Position numbers and translations under genes: made by a program. Below are positions 26,688 through 35,499 of a stretch of 57,997 bases of DNA, piece by piece (the stretch's first letter is position 1; the number at the start of each line of letters is the position of its first letter). Source of the stretch: Clostridia bacterium (GTDB lineage: Bacteria > Bacillota > Clostridia > Oscillospirales > UBA644); contig JAGASR010000009.1 in NCBI GenBank assembly GCA_017621705.1, positions 1-57,997 on the forward strand, read 5' to 3'. A model generated the notes under the pieces. The model saw only the letters and a program-made list of their open reading frames with translations. It did not search any database and had not been told where the DNA came from.

Positions 26688-27173
26688 TTAAACGATTAAA
26701 CCTGTGGTAATTACAACGGCAATGTCTGCAATAATCGAACAAAGAAGTATCTTGCCGCATTTACCCGAAAAAGATGACAGATAAACACCGAGAGTATAAA
26801 ACGTAGTTTCAGTGGAAGCACAGAGAACAGCACCGACAGTTGCCGCACGACTGTCAACACCGCAACGATTAATAATATCTTCAAGCATCGCAAGAGAACC
26901 TGAACCGGAAAAAGGTCTCATTACAGCCAACGGAACAGCATGCTCAGGAATACCTATCAGTTCGGTAAAGGGTTTTACGGCATAGATAAGAATATCAAGA
27001 AGTCCCGAAGCACGAAAGACTGAAATTGCAGTCAAAATCAGAATAAGAGACGGGAGAATACCGTACACGGTTTTGCAACCGTCTTTTACACCCTCAGAAA
27101 AAGCAGAAAAAATATTTACATGTTTAACTGCTGCGAAAATAAAAATTGAACAGACAATCAATAAAACAGCCAT
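26688..27173 (-). CDS. spmB: spore maturation protein B (nucleoside-recognition domain)
   Basis: 161-aa membrane protein with about four helices and the gate-like motif RPFSGSGSLAML (about 91-102) followed by a CASTETTFYTLGVY segment, both typical of SpmB. SpmA and SpmB are needed for normal dehydration of the spore core in Bacillus and Clostridium, so their presence suggests a sporulating lineage. Its ATG is one base after the spmA stop (TGAAATG), so the pair is translationally coupled. Length is normal. Confidence 0.9.
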   Translation of the reverse strand: MAVLLIVCSIFIFAAVKHVNIFSAFSEGVKDGCKTVYGILPSLILILTAISVFRASGLLDILIYAVKPFTELIGIPEHAVPLAVMRPFSGSGSLAMLEDIINRCGVDSRAATVGAVLCASTETTFYTLGVYLSSFSGKCGKILLCSIIADIAVVITTGLIV

Positions 27174-27174
27174 T

Positions 27175-27762
27175 TCATCCCCTGCCCTTCTTTTTCCCTG
27201 AGCATAATAGAAAAACAGAAAGAAGTCCGACTAAACATGAAACGGTCTGAGTGATTAAAACATAAGGTGTTATTGAAAACGGATAATCAGAACCTGCCGC
27301 GGCACGCATAGAAGCAACGGTAGTCGGTATCAAAGTAACCGAAACGGTATTTAAAACAACAAATGCAGAGATACTTCTGTCCGGAGAATTGAGATCTTTT
27401 TTCTTTCGCATAAGCTCGACAGCTTTTATGCCCATCGGAGTTGCCGCATTTCCGAGGCCAAATGCGTTGGACGCAATATTCATACAGATCGCATTTTCAA
27501 TTTCACTTTCCCCAAAAGCAGTCGGAAATAAAAATTTAATTATGGGCTTAAAAATTTTTGAAAATAAATCCGTAAGACCTGATTTTTGTGCCACATTCAT
27601 TATTCCCGAAAAAAAACAAATTGAACCACATGTCTTTAAACAAAAATTTATCGCATCCGATCCACCGGATAAAAGTGACGACAATATGTCATCGATTCTT
27701 CCTGAAAAGAAAGCGAAAACCGTTGAAAATACAATCATTATCGCACCAATATAACCTACCAC
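27175..27762 (-). CDS. spmA: spore maturation protein A (nucleoside-recognition domain)
   Basis: 195-aa membrane protein with about five helices. Seen: GSDAINFCLKTCGSICFFSG (about 36-55), the ANAFGLGNAATPMG motif that marks the family, RSISAFVVLNTVSVTLIPTT and a C-terminal helix ending in lysines. Works with SpmB in spore core dehydration. I choose the GTG at 27762 because AGGTGG (27768-27773) lies five bases upstream; the GTG at 27771 overlaps that ribosome binding site. Divergent from the tRNA operon. Confidence 0.9.
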   Translation of the reverse strand: MVGYIGAIMIVFSTVFAFFSGRIDDILSSLLSGGSDAINFCLKTCGSICFFSGIMNVAQKSGLTDLFSKIFKPIIKFLFPTAFGESEIENAICMNIASNAFGLGNAATPMGIKAVELMRKKKDLNSPDRSISAFVVLNTVSVTLIPTTVASMRAAAGSDYPFSITPYVLITQTVSCLVGLLSVFLLCSGKKKGRG

Positions 27763-27850
27763 TTGAACCACCTGTTTGTTTCTAAATTATGTATTATATT
27801 TTACCGAACAAATATATTGTGTCTTTTTTGTAAAACATGATTTTTAGGGG

Positions 27851-27879
27851 TTGACAAATCAAAAAAAATGTTGTATAAT
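27851..27879 (+). promoter_or_regulatory. promoter of the tRNA-Thr/tRNA-Pro operon
   Basis: Consensus TTGACA (27851-27856), 17-base spacer, TATAAT (27874-27879), 41 bases before tRNA-Thr. Confidence 0.92.
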
Positions 27880-27920
27880 GTGCAAGCGTTCAAGAGAGAG
27901 CGCAAACGAAATAAGAAAAC

Positions 27921-27996
27921 GCTGATGTAGCTCAGTAGGTAGAGTGCATCCTTGGTAAGGATGAGGTCACCGGTTCGACTCCGGTCATCAGCTCCA
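27921..27996 (+). tRNA. tRNA-Thr (GGT)
   Basis: Full cloverleaf. Acceptor GCTGATG pairs with CATCAGC, anticodon stem CATCC/GGATG with loop TTGGTAA (anticodon GGT), T-loop GTTCGACT-type, and the CCA end is encoded (27994-27996). Confidence 0.97.
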
Positions 27997-28016
27997 TTTT
28001 TTTCTTATTTTAATGT

Positions 28017-28093
28017 CCGGGCGTAGCGCAGTTTGGTAGCGCGCTTGAATGGGGTTCAAGAGGCCGTGGGTTCAACTCCCGCCGCTCGGACCA
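28017..28093 (+). tRNA. tRNA-Pro (GGG)
   Basis: Acceptor CCGGGCG pairs with CGCTCGG, anticodon stem CTTGA/TCAAG with a seven-base loop ATGGGGT (anticodon GGG), T-stem GTGGG/CCCGC, encoded CCA (28091-28093). It is 20 bases after tRNA-Thr and shares its promoter. Confidence 0.96.
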
Positions 28094-28097
28094 TAAA

Positions 28098-28128
28098 AGA
28101 GAAGTTTCTTATGAAGCTTCTCTTTTTT
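28098..28128 (+). terminator. terminator of the tRNA operon
   Basis: 11-bp stem (28098-28108 with 28113-28123, one G-U) and a four-base loop, then a T-run. Five bases after tRNA-Pro. Confidence 0.92.
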
Positions 28129-28231
28129 GTTTTATCCCCTTTTTTTACTTGATATTATTCTTCATTTTATATATTCCTGCCACAAATAAATTGTATGATA
28201 TCGATATAAAAAATATTACGGAGGTTCAAAA

Positions 28232-28975
28232 ATGAACAGAGCTGTTCTGAAAGACAGAGCAAAAAATGTTCTCTCAAAAGGATATTGGATCGCGGTTCTC
28301 GGCTGTTTTATATTTTCATTACTTATAGGAGAAACAAGTTCTAATTTTTCATCAACAATAACTTTAGCTCAGTACGAAGATTCTGTTACACCTATCGTTG
28401 AACGTATTGGTTTTACACAAGATTCTACCCTCCCCTTTTTCGCAGCTGCGATCGGTTTTTTCGCTGCGTTGGGTTTACTTTTGGTTTTTAATGTGTTTTT
28501 CGTCAATCCCCTTATCGTCGGTAAAGCTAATTTCTTTCTCAAAGCAAGAAAAGATAACTATAAAGCAGAATCCGTTCTTGAGATTTTCAGAGGCGAAGCA
28601 TACGTAAACGCACTCAAGACAATGTTCATGAAAAATCTGATCGTATTTCTCGGATCTCTTCTTATAATTCCCGGAATATATTTTGCATACGCTTATTATT
28701 TCGTTCCGCAGATCGTAGCGGAAGATCCTTCGATCAACTGGAGAGATGCTCTTGCAAAAAGCAAGGAAATGACGAACGGTCATAAATTCGAACTGTTTAT
28801 TCTTGAACTTTCTTTTCTTGGTTGGTATTTACTTGGGGCTTTGGTCATAGTCGGTGCATATCTCGTTAACCCGTATCTCGAAGCGACGATTGCTGAAGCT
28901 TATGCAGAACTAAAAGGCGAACCCGAATTTTCAAACGATGAATTTTCGTTTGACAATAATGATTTTACAATATAA
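28232..28975 (+). CDS. DUF975-family membrane protein
   Basis: 247-aa integral membrane protein. Seen: N-terminal KDRAKNVLSKGYWIAVLG (a DUF975 hallmark: a Lys-rich helix before the first membrane segment), about four to five membrane helices, a cytoplasmic loop with NFFLKARKDNYKAESVLEIF cut to FLKARKDNYKAESV, and INWRDALAKSKEMTNGHKFE near residue 170-188, also typical. The tail is acidic. Function of the family is unknown. Ribosome binding site ACGGAGG. A single-gene unit with its own terminator. Confidence 0.8.
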   Translation: MNRAVLKDRAKNVLSKGYWIAVLGCFIFSLLIGETSSNFSSTITLAQYEDSVTPIVERIGFTQDSTLPFFAAAIGFFAALGLLLVFNVFFVNPLIVGKANFFLKARKDNYKAESVLEIFRGEAYVNALKTMFMKNLIVFLGSLLIIPGIYFAYAYYFVPQIVAEDPSINWRDALAKSKEMTNGHKFELFILELSFLGWYLLGALVIVGAYLVNPYLEATIAEAYAELKGEPEFSNDEFSFDNNDFTI

Positions 28976-28980
28976 ATTTA

Positions 28981-29012
28981 AACAGATAGGCTTATGTCTA
29001 TCTGTTTTTTTC
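28981..29012 (+). terminator. terminator of the DUF975 gene
   Basis: 9-bp stem AACAGATAG/CTATCTGTT (28981-28989, 28998-29006) followed by a T-run, six bases after the stop codon. Confidence 0.88.
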
Positions 29013-29041
29013 TTGATATTTTTTTATTTTTGTGATATACT
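29013..29041 (+). promoter_or_regulatory. promoter of the GH101-like gene
   Basis: TTGATA (29013-29018), 17-base spacer, TATACT (29036-29041), 43 bases upstream of the ATG. Confidence 0.65.
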
Positions 29042-29083
29042 TTATTCAGCTAAATCATCAAAAAAAATTTACGGAGGTTTATT

Positions 29084-30463
29084 ATGAGTTACAAACCTAA
29101 CTATGATTATAGCAAAACACTTTGGATGAAAATGTTCTTAGCCAATCCTGATTTTACGAAAAATACATCAGATGTAAAAATCACGTTTGAACAGGCTTTG
29201 GAGATCATAAAAAAAATCGATAATATAACTCAAGGACTTCAGAAAATTGTATACCTTGTCGGCTGGCAGAGACTTGGACATGATGACGGCTATCCTATTA
29301 TGGAAGTTGTAAATGATCATATTAAAAGAGATTGTGATGCAACCGGCAGAGACAGTCTTCTTTGGCTTTTTGAGGAAGCTAAAAAATATAATACTGTTAT
29401 AAGTTACCACGGCAATATTGCCGATTGTTACAGCGAAAACGAAACATTCCCTGAATTTGCGGAAGCAAAAGCAGTTGTATGCGATAAAGACAGCAAACCT
29501 ACTCCTATCGAAATTTTCAATGGCAGAGACGGTTATAAAATATCTTATAAACACTATTATGACAGCGGTCTTTTCAAAAAATATTGGGATAGATTCTGCG
29601 AAGCAGTACCCGTAAGAGAAGCCGGAACAGTTCATCTCGATAATTTATGTATTGCAGAGAGCATAAATCCCAGAGCAACCGTTGAAGAGCAGGACGAAGC
29701 ACGAAATAAAATACTTGACTATATTGCTTCTCTTGGTATTGACGTTACTACAGAATACACATACAGAGAAGATGAGTTAAGGTCGGAAGATCACTATCAT
29801 CCGATAAGACGTTTTTATGAGGCAAACGGTCTGACCCCGGGTAAGACTAAATGGTCAGATATGCCTATCAGAGCACTTGGAAGAATCCCCGGTGCATGGT
29901 GGATGAGCAATATGACAGCGCAGGATTGTATCGACATCTCCCCTGCCGTTTACAGCGGTCGTCTTACGGATGGTAGCCTCAGAAATGTATTCTATGGCGC
30001 AATGCACGGCGAAGAGATCTGGTTGCAGAAAGGTATTGACCCGAAAGTTTGGGTTCCTATCTTTATAAATCAGTATTTCACCGAGCAAGTCCCCTATCAG
30101 TATCTTAACAGATACGAAAGAAAGAGCATCGAACAACTCGAAGACGGTAGCTACATCGGCTATTGGTCTGACGGTATCGTATCTTACGGTAAAGACCTCA
30201 AAATAGAGAAAAACGGAATTGTACTCAAAGATAAGAATGATGTTATTCTTCCTCTTACAGATGATAACAAGACATTCGTTGCATACTCCGAACAGGGTCG
30301 CGCAGGTGAATGGAATATGCCCGATGCGGAATTTACAAAAGCCGCAATTTATGAAATTACGGAAAACGGCAATATCTTTATTGAAAACAAGGAAATAACC
30401 GATAAAAAGATCTGCCTTGATATTAAACCCGGTCAGGCATTTGCAATTAAAGCTATTAAATAG
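29084..30463 (+). CDS. GH101-like glycoside hydrolase (endo-alpha-GalNAcase fold)
   Basis: 459 aa resembling the catalytic barrel of GH101 endo-alpha-N-acetylgalactosaminidases and their distant relatives. Seen: VYLVGWQRLGHDDGYP (about 57-72, a GH101 hallmark), ISYHGNIADCYSE, TVHLDNL with candidate nucleophile Asp186, and DVTTEYTYRED with candidate acid/base Glu224, then a C-terminal beta domain (about 370-459). Unlike secreted GH101 enzymes, which are over 1000 aa, it has no signal peptide or accessory domain, so a cytoplasmic enzyme for imported oligosaccharides is inferred. The exact substrate is unknown. Ribosome binding site CGGAGG. Ends before a bidirectional hairpin. Confidence 0.65.
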   Translation: MSYKPNYDYSKTLWMKMFLANPDFTKNTSDVKITFEQALEIIKKIDNITQGLQKIVYLVGWQRLGHDDGYPIMEVVNDHIKRDCDATGRDSLLWLFEEAKKYNTVISYHGNIADCYSENETFPEFAEAKAVVCDKDSKPTPIEIFNGRDGYKISYKHYYDSGLFKKYWDRFCEAVPVREAGTVHLDNLCIAESINPRATVEEQDEARNKILDYIASLGIDVTTEYTYREDELRSEDHYHPIRRFYEANGLTPGKTKWSDMPIRALGRIPGAWWMSNMTAQDCIDISPAVYSGRLTDGSLRNVFYGAMHGEEIWLQKGIDPKVWVPIFINQYFTEQVPYQYLNRYERKSIEQLEDGSYIGYWSDGIVSYGKDLKIEKNGIVLKDKNDVILPLTDDNKTFVAYSEQGRAGEWNMPDAEFTKAAIYEITENGNIFIENKEITDKKICLDIKPGQAFAIKAIK

Positions 30464-30490
30464 ATATTAAAATAAATAACATATATAATA

Positions 30491-30522
30491 CGCCGAGAGT
30501 AGTTGCAACATTACTCTCGGCG
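30491..30522. terminator. bidirectional hairpin, GCCGAGAG family
   Basis: 11-bp perfect stem (30491-30501 with 30512-30522) between the convergent GH101-like and sigma factor genes. T-tracts are weak on both sides. Same stem sequence as hairpins at 32277 and 35702. Confidence 0.7.
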
Positions 30523-30538
30523 GTATTCTTAATATTGT

Positions 30539-32188
30539 TTATGGTATATAGAAATATGCACCAATGGCAGGCGTTGTTGTCTCGTCATATTTCAACCAAT
30601 CACTATCAAGTGCATATTTAATAATATATCCAAGGGTATGGCCCCTTGTACACATTGTTTCAAGCAACGCGTCAACCATTTCATTATTATCGCATATACA
30701 CGCAGGAAGATCTGAACAAAGAATTTGACGAACTGTGCGGTTTATTTCTTCAATCGTTTCCAAGATACCTTTGTGTAGTTTCCCACGTGCATTGGCATGT
30801 TCTATGAAATCTACACTAAAATTTTTCTGTTCACAAAACTTAATAAATGCCTGACAAGTACTTTGCCTTATAACCACAACATTCGGAAAAAACGCGTTTT
30901 CTTTTTTATAAGCATATCCATATTTAACAAGTTTTTCTCTAATCAAATCATTTTCAGCTTTCTTGTTTTCAACCATAAGACGCAATTCGTGCGCCTCATC
31001 TTTGGAGAGATAGTTCGGGGTCCTGTTTTCTATTCCGGAATACCCAAAGCGGTAATGCACAAAGCCATCGTCCTGACAATGGAACCCAACAGAATCCTGA
31101 TCCAAAGCGCATTTTTCAAAACCAATAACATCCCAAGTACCGCTATTGAGTCTTTTTGTGTTTCCAAGTTTTGTTTTAGGCGAATTAGTGCATAGAGGAT
31201 ACAATCCCTTGTAAAATTCCATTAAAAGCATCCATTTTGCTTCTTCATAATTCTGATACTCGCCATAAAAACACAAGCCTGCTTCCCTATACTGTGCAAT
31301 AAATCTGTCAATATATTCCGTTAATAATATAATCAGCTTTGGAAGAATAGATTCATAGTTAAAATATATCTTTTGCTGTGTCTCGCGGCTTATGATTGGA
31401 AAGTTCGTTTCATATTTTTCACCGTTTTTTATCAACAATGTTTGCGATGTCAAATGACTTACTATATCTTCCATATACGGCAAAGCTACCCCTATCTCGA
31501 TCGAGAGATCCTCCACTGTCATAGGATTATCATAACACGCAAGAAAAACATTCTGGTTTAACTTTGGATCCATTAAAGTCCAGGGCTGACCGAGTTCGCC
31601 AGGTGATGTGCAAATATTATAATAAAATATTTCTTCGGGATTATAACTACGTCTACCAAATTCTCTTGCCATATCCATTCCTTCTTTCAATATTTCTCTT
31701 GCGCGGAAAAGTTTGGACTTTACCGTGTTTATTGGAAGAGAGCAAGATAATGAAATATCTTGAATTTTTTTGTTTTCGATATAATAGGCAACAACGATAT
31801 TGCGATAATCGCTCTTGATGAACGCCATTTCACGCCGAAGCAGCACAAGTTGATCTGCATGTATCATTTCATCAAGTAGATTTTCGTCTTCATCCTCGAT
31901 CTCACAATCACAGATATCAGAACCGGTTGTCGCCTTGATTCGATCATGCTTTTCTTTTGCCCATACAGAATACCGATTACGAGCGATCTTCCATACCCAA
32001 CCAGAAAAGCTCGTCGGAATCGTACCTTTGTTCAAAGCTGAGATGATCTGAAACGAAATATCCTGCGTTAAATCCTCTGCTTCAATATTACTGCCAGTCT
32101 TTTTCAAGCAGAAATAAAACAACTTTTCCATGTATTTTTCGGTAAATTCATTGATAAGCCGATCACGCATTTCAAGTACATCTTGCAT
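30539..32188 (-). CDS. ECF-type sigma factor with long C-terminal extension
   Basis: 549 aa, about three times the usual ECF length. N-terminus (1-180): region 2 (EDLTQDISFQIISAL and SGWVWKIARNRYSVWAK) and region 4 (DISLSCSLPINTVKSKLFRARE). Then about 365 residues that are not part of a normal sigma factor: a winged-helix-like segment (about 225-275, PMTVEDLSIEIGVALPYMED) and a mostly helical remainder with an LRLMVENKKAENDL coil. The extension may be a sensor that replaces an anti-sigma factor, since none is next door. I use ATG 32188, seven bases after AGGAGG; upstream ATGs at 32191 and 32206 overlap that site. Isolated transcript. Confidence 0.8.
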   Translation of the reverse strand: MQDVLEMRDRLINEFTEKYMEKLFYFCLKKTGSNIEAEDLTQDISFQIISALNKGTIPTSFSGWVWKIARNRYSVWAKEKHDRIKATTGSDICDCEIEDEDENLLDEMIHADQLVLLRREMAFIKSDYRNIVVAYYIENKKIQDISLSCSLPINTVKSKLFRAREILKEGMDMAREFGRRSYNPEEIFYYNICTSPGELGQPWTLMDPKLNQNVFLACYDNPMTVEDLSIEIGVALPYMEDIVSHLTSQTLLIKNGEKYETNFPIISRETQQKIYFNYESILPKLIILLTEYIDRFIAQYREAGLCFYGEYQNYEEAKWMLLMEFYKGLYPLCTNSPKTKLGNTKRLNSGTWDVIGFEKCALDQDSVGFHCQDDGFVHYRFGYSGIENRTPNYLSKDEAHELRLMVENKKAENDLIREKLVKYGYAYKKENAFFPNVVVIRQSTCQAFIKFCEQKNFSVDFIEHANARGKLHKGILETIEEINRTVRQILCSDLPACICDNNEMVDALLETMCTRGHTLGYIIKYALDSDWLKYDETTTPAIGAYFYIP

Positions 32189-32269
32189 CATCTCTCCTCC
32201 TTTCATATATATAGTGCGGCTTTTTTGAATTTGGTTGCATCATAATAAAAAATAATAACAAATGGATTA

Positions 32270-32307
32270 AAAAAATGCCGAAAGTATTGTTTTAAGTTAC
32301 TCTCGGC
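32270..32307 (-). terminator. terminator of the M48 protease gene, GCCGAGAG family
   Basis: Ten-base arms (32277-32286 and 32298-32307, one mismatch), followed on the minus strand by a T-run (32270-32275). Nine bases after the protease stop. Confidence 0.8.
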
Positions 32308-32315
32308 TATTTTTA

Positions 32316-33542
32316 TTATTTATTTTTGTAAGCCTTTTCGACTTCTTCAATTCTGCGGCTGAGCGGCGGATGGCTATATTCAAGAACCACGTTAAGCTTT
32401 GAGGGCGCAAGATGCGCAAAGTTATCTTTTGCAAGCTTTTTAAGCGCTGTTACAAGAGCAGGACCGAAGCCCTCATATACTGCCTGTCTGTCTGCTCTAA
32501 ATTCGGCAAAACGGCTGTAAGCGTTCATTATAAGGCTCGTAAGAGGACTTGTTATACCGAGACCGATACTGACGAGGATATACGAAAAACCATAGTTAAC
32601 TTCCGTAAAACCGAAAGCGGTATGAAGCATGGGTTCTCTTACTGCAAGCCAAACAAGGATCGCCATGATAAGAAAATTGATGAGATTCATGGTCTGCTGC
32701 TTTAAAACATCTTTATGAAGACCGTGACCGAGTTCGTGAGCAAAAACGGCGCAGATCTCATCGGGAGACATTGCATTTACGAGGTTATCGTAAAGCACGA
32801 TAGTCTTCATTTTACCGAAGCCCGAGAAATATGCGTTAAGTTTTGTTGTGCGGCGAGATGCGTCCATAACCATTATATCTTTGACCTTATAGCCGTGTTT
32901 GGTAAGAAGATCGGAAAGACGGGTCTTAAGTTCACCCTCCTCAAGAGGTTCAAACTTATTTCCGATCTTACTGAGGACAGGATAAAGAAAAGAAATAAGG
33001 AGCATTATGCAGAAAACTGCGATCGCAAAGAATACGATCAATAAGTCTCCCATCCATTTATGGAATGCGTACATAAGAATAACGAGTACGAAATTGAGGA
33101 TCAGTTCGATAATAAAAGAACGGATGCAGTCGAAAACAAAAGTTTTCATCGTTGATTTGTTAAAACCGTATTTCTGTTCGATAATCATTGTGGAAATATA
33201 ACTGCGAACAATGGAAACGACAGTGCTGACACAGATCTCAATCAAAAGAACCGCTAAAAGCTGGAAAAATGCACCTGTCGGAAAGAGAGAAGCAAATGCG
33301 GCATAAATGCCTGATGCAAGCATAATAACCGTTATAATACATGAAACAACGGTCGAAATAATATCAAGACGGCTGTGCTCTGCGCTGTATTTTTTCCATT
33401 TGAGATAAGTTTCCGCATCGTAAACATCAGCTACATTTGCGGGGGTTGGATTATTTGCAGAACGATACTGTACGATACTTAAAATAAGCGAATACAGACT
33501 GCCGATTACTGCGAGGAGAATTACTCCGATTTTGATAAGCAT
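32316..33542 (-). CDS. M48 metalloprotease, Ste24/CAAX prenyl protease-like
   Basis: 408-aa integral membrane zinc protease. Seen: about seven membrane helices, the zinc motif HELGH (His269-Glu270-His273), and downstream the third-ligand region AEFRADRQAVYEGF, as in Ste24. KYGFNKSTMKTF near residue 120-135 is another family signature. In bacteria this family is linked to membrane protein quality control, since there are no prenylated CAAX proteins. ATG 33542 with weak ribosome binding site (GGAGG eight bases upstream). Single-gene transcript. Confidence 0.92.
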   Translation of the reverse strand: MLIKIGVILLAVIGSLYSLILSIVQYRSANNPTPANVADVYDAETYLKWKKYSAEHSRLDIISTVVSCIITVIMLASGIYAAFASLFPTGAFFQLLAVLLIEICVSTVVSIVRSYISTMIIEQKYGFNKSTMKTFVFDCIRSFIIELILNFVLVILMYAFHKWMGDLLIVFFAIAVFCIMLLISFLYPVLSKIGNKFEPLEEGELKTRLSDLLTKHGYKVKDIMVMDASRRTTKLNAYFSGFGKMKTIVLYDNLVNAMSPDEICAVFAHELGHGLHKDVLKQQTMNLINFLIMAILVWLAVREPMLHTAFGFTEVNYGFSYILVSIGLGITSPLTSLIMNAYSRFAEFRADRQAVYEGFGPALVTALKKLAKDNFAHLAPSKLNVVLEYSHPPLSRRIEEVEKAYKNK

Positions 33543-33611
33543 GGTATGCCTCCGAATTTTTATATGTTTTTGATATTATATCAGAAAATTCGAATTATTT
33601 CAAGAGGTTAT

Positions 33612-34127
33612 TTAAATTCTGTATTTATCTGTAGGTCCGTAAACATTGTTTTCGATATATGCCATCATCATATTATTTCTTACAGCATGGAAAATCACCA
33701 GTAAAATAACAGATATGTATCCTATCACCGAGCTGTTAAGAACAATACCCAAAACTATAAATAAAACAATTGCCAAAGCCATTAATACCATCATGGCTAT
33801 ATGTTCTTTAAGCCATTTCTTCTGAAAATATTCATATTTTTCTTTAAGAGAAAACCCGCTTTCGGATATAACGGTTTTAAGGTTTTCTTCTGCGGAGATT
33901 ATATATTCTTCATTATTGAGCCGTTTACCGCTTAGAATTTCGTTTATGCTTACAGAGAAAAGTTCGCTCATTTTCATCAATGCATCTACGGGCGGAAGAT
34001 ATTTTCCTGTCTCCCAACGAGAGATAGTTTTATTGGTAACAAAAAGTAATTCGCCGAGCTGATCCTGTGTCAAACCTTTTTCTGTTCGAAGCTCCGCAAT
34101 AAATTTTCCGATTTGAATCTGATCCAT
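33612..34127 (-). CDS. XRE-family regulator with membrane tail
   Basis: 171 aa: helix-turn-helix (about 5-62, GLTQDQLGELLFVTNKTISRW), a linker and two hydrophobic segments (about 110-150), ending in a short polar tail. A membrane-tethered Cro/C1-type regulator of a kind frequent in Clostridia, often next to transporters; here the neighbours are a protease and another XRE gene. Ribosome binding site is a weak GGGGA, and a good promoter lies upstream on the minus strand. Confidence 0.87.
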   Translation of the reverse strand: MDQIQIGKFIAELRTEKGLTQDQLGELLFVTNKTISRWETGKYLPPVDALMKMSELFSVSINEILSGKRLNNEEYIISAEENLKTVISESGFSLKEKYEYFQKKWLKEHIAMMVLMALAIVLFIVLGIVLNSSVIGYISVILLVIFHAVRNNMMMAYIENNVYGPTDKYRI

Positions 34128-34160
34128 AAATATCCCCTATTTGAACTGTTTTACGGATTA

Positions 34161-34189
34161 ATTGTAGCATATTATTTTTATTTTGTCTA
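34161..34189 (-). promoter_or_regulatory. promoter of the membrane XRE gene
   Basis: On the minus strand TAGACA (34184-34189), 17-base spacer, TACAAT (34161-34166), 34 bases before the ATG. Confidence 0.6.
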
Positions 34190-34234
34190 TACCATAAACA
34201 GCGAATGGATTGGACATTCTGTAAAAAAACAGCA

Positions 34235-34303
34235 AAGAGTTCCCGGTACAGAGAAATATAATAAATTGAATATAATATCGGCAGAAAAGAACCGGGAACT
34301 CTT
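34235..34303. repeat. 13-base perfect inverted repeat
   Basis: Arms AAGAGTTCCCGGT (34235-34247) and its exact complement (34291-34303), 43 bases apart, in the gap between the two XRE genes. The spacing is long for a terminator; it may be a transcribed stem-loop after the 34363-35499 gene, or a remnant mobile repeat. Confidence 0.7.
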
Positions 34304-34362
34304 AATTCTCAATCTTTTTTCTTAACAAAGAAGTCCTTCAAATATATAAAATAAAAATATTT

Positions 34363-35499
34363 CTATATACAATTTACCATATTAAGAAGCTTGATAAAAC
34401 GAGATTTTTGATTAATTTTCTCAATACACTTATCGGATAACTTTTTTTGCAGTCTCTTTTTTATGATCTCTTTGGATATTTTCTGCTTAAACTCACGTTT
34501 TTTCACAATCGGAGAACAGACAACTATCGGATAACTGTTTTCATTATCCATTTCTTTATTCATTAGATCAATATAATACATAACAGCGTTTTCAACTGCA
34601 TCCATTGCTTTCTCTTCCTCGTCAATTCCAAGATACGCTTGAGCAAGTAACAAATAGCAATCACCTGAATCGAAATCGTGATACGGTGGAGGGCACTCAT
34701 CTTTAAAGATTGCTTTCATAACAGCAAAGAATCTTTCATAAACCTCGATAGCATCAGTATAATTTCCACTGTTATAATATGCCTTACCTAAACGAGCAAT
34801 TTTATCCTCAAAAGCTTGAAGCAAATCATCCATGTCATTACACAAACAAGTAACTTCTCGATCGTAGTTACCCATATATTCACTCACGATCGCCATAGCG
34901 GAGTAAAACGTAAGATCTGATCTAACGGGAAAATTGAAAGCTTCGGTCTCGGCTATTTCAAATTGTTTATTTGCGCTGTATAAATAAACTAAATTCACTC
35001 GTGCCCACAAAATATCACAGATATTCTTTGAATTTGAGATAACAAATCTAGCCTGCCTGATCGTTTCGGAACGGATTGTTTCAGCGCGGTCATCATCAGA
35101 TAAACATCCGTCTTCCTGCAAAGAAATACAAAATCCCAAGTTCATACAATGATATGTAATCATATAATTGTTAGGATATTTTTTCAGACCGTCCATCAAA
35201 ATATCATACGCCTTCAGATATGTATCACGTACGCCGTATTTTTCTACGTTATTTGCTGTTGAAATTATTTTAAGTGCCTCTTCGGTTTCAGATGTTCGGT
35301 CTACACCAAACAGATAATCCGTACTTACACTAAATATAGACGCCAACGGGACGATTTGCGAAATATCCGGCATCCCCCAATCGTTTTCCCATTTTGAGAT
35401 CGCTTGATATGTAACACCTAATCTTTCAGCAAGTTCCTCTTGTGTAAGACCTTGTCCCTTGCGTAATTTTTTTATGATTTGCCCCATGGTCATTGCCAT
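34363..35499 (-). CDS. XRE-family regulator with TPR-like C-terminus
   Basis: 378 aa. Helix-turn-helix (about 5-65; QGLTQEELAERLGVTYQAIS), then paired helices with TPR-like spacing (about 85-330; for example GKAYYNSGNYTDAIEVYERF and AQAYLGIDEEEKAMDAVENA). Same design as the regulator at 24137-25180 but not close in sequence. Start ATG 35499 is seven bases after GAGGAGG. Ends with a lysine-rich basic tail. Likely a peptide- or ligand-sensing repressor; no target is evident. Confidence 0.87.
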   Translation of the reverse strand: MAMTMGQIIKKLRKGQGLTQEELAERLGVTYQAISKWENDWGMPDISQIVPLASIFSVSTDYLFGVDRTSETEEALKIISTANNVEKYGVRDTYLKAYDILMDGLKKYPNNYMITYHCMNLGFCISLQEDGCLSDDDRAETIRSETIRQARFVISNSKNICDILWARVNLVYLYSANKQFEIAETEAFNFPVRSDLTFYSAMAIVSEYMGNYDREVTCLCNDMDDLLQAFEDKIARLGKAYYNSGNYTDAIEVYERFFAVMKAIFKDECPPPYHDFDSGDCYLLLAQAYLGIDEEEKAMDAVENAVMYYIDLMNKEMDNENSYPIVVCSPIVKKREFKQKISKEIIKKRLQKKLSDKCIEKINQKSRFIKLLNMVNCI

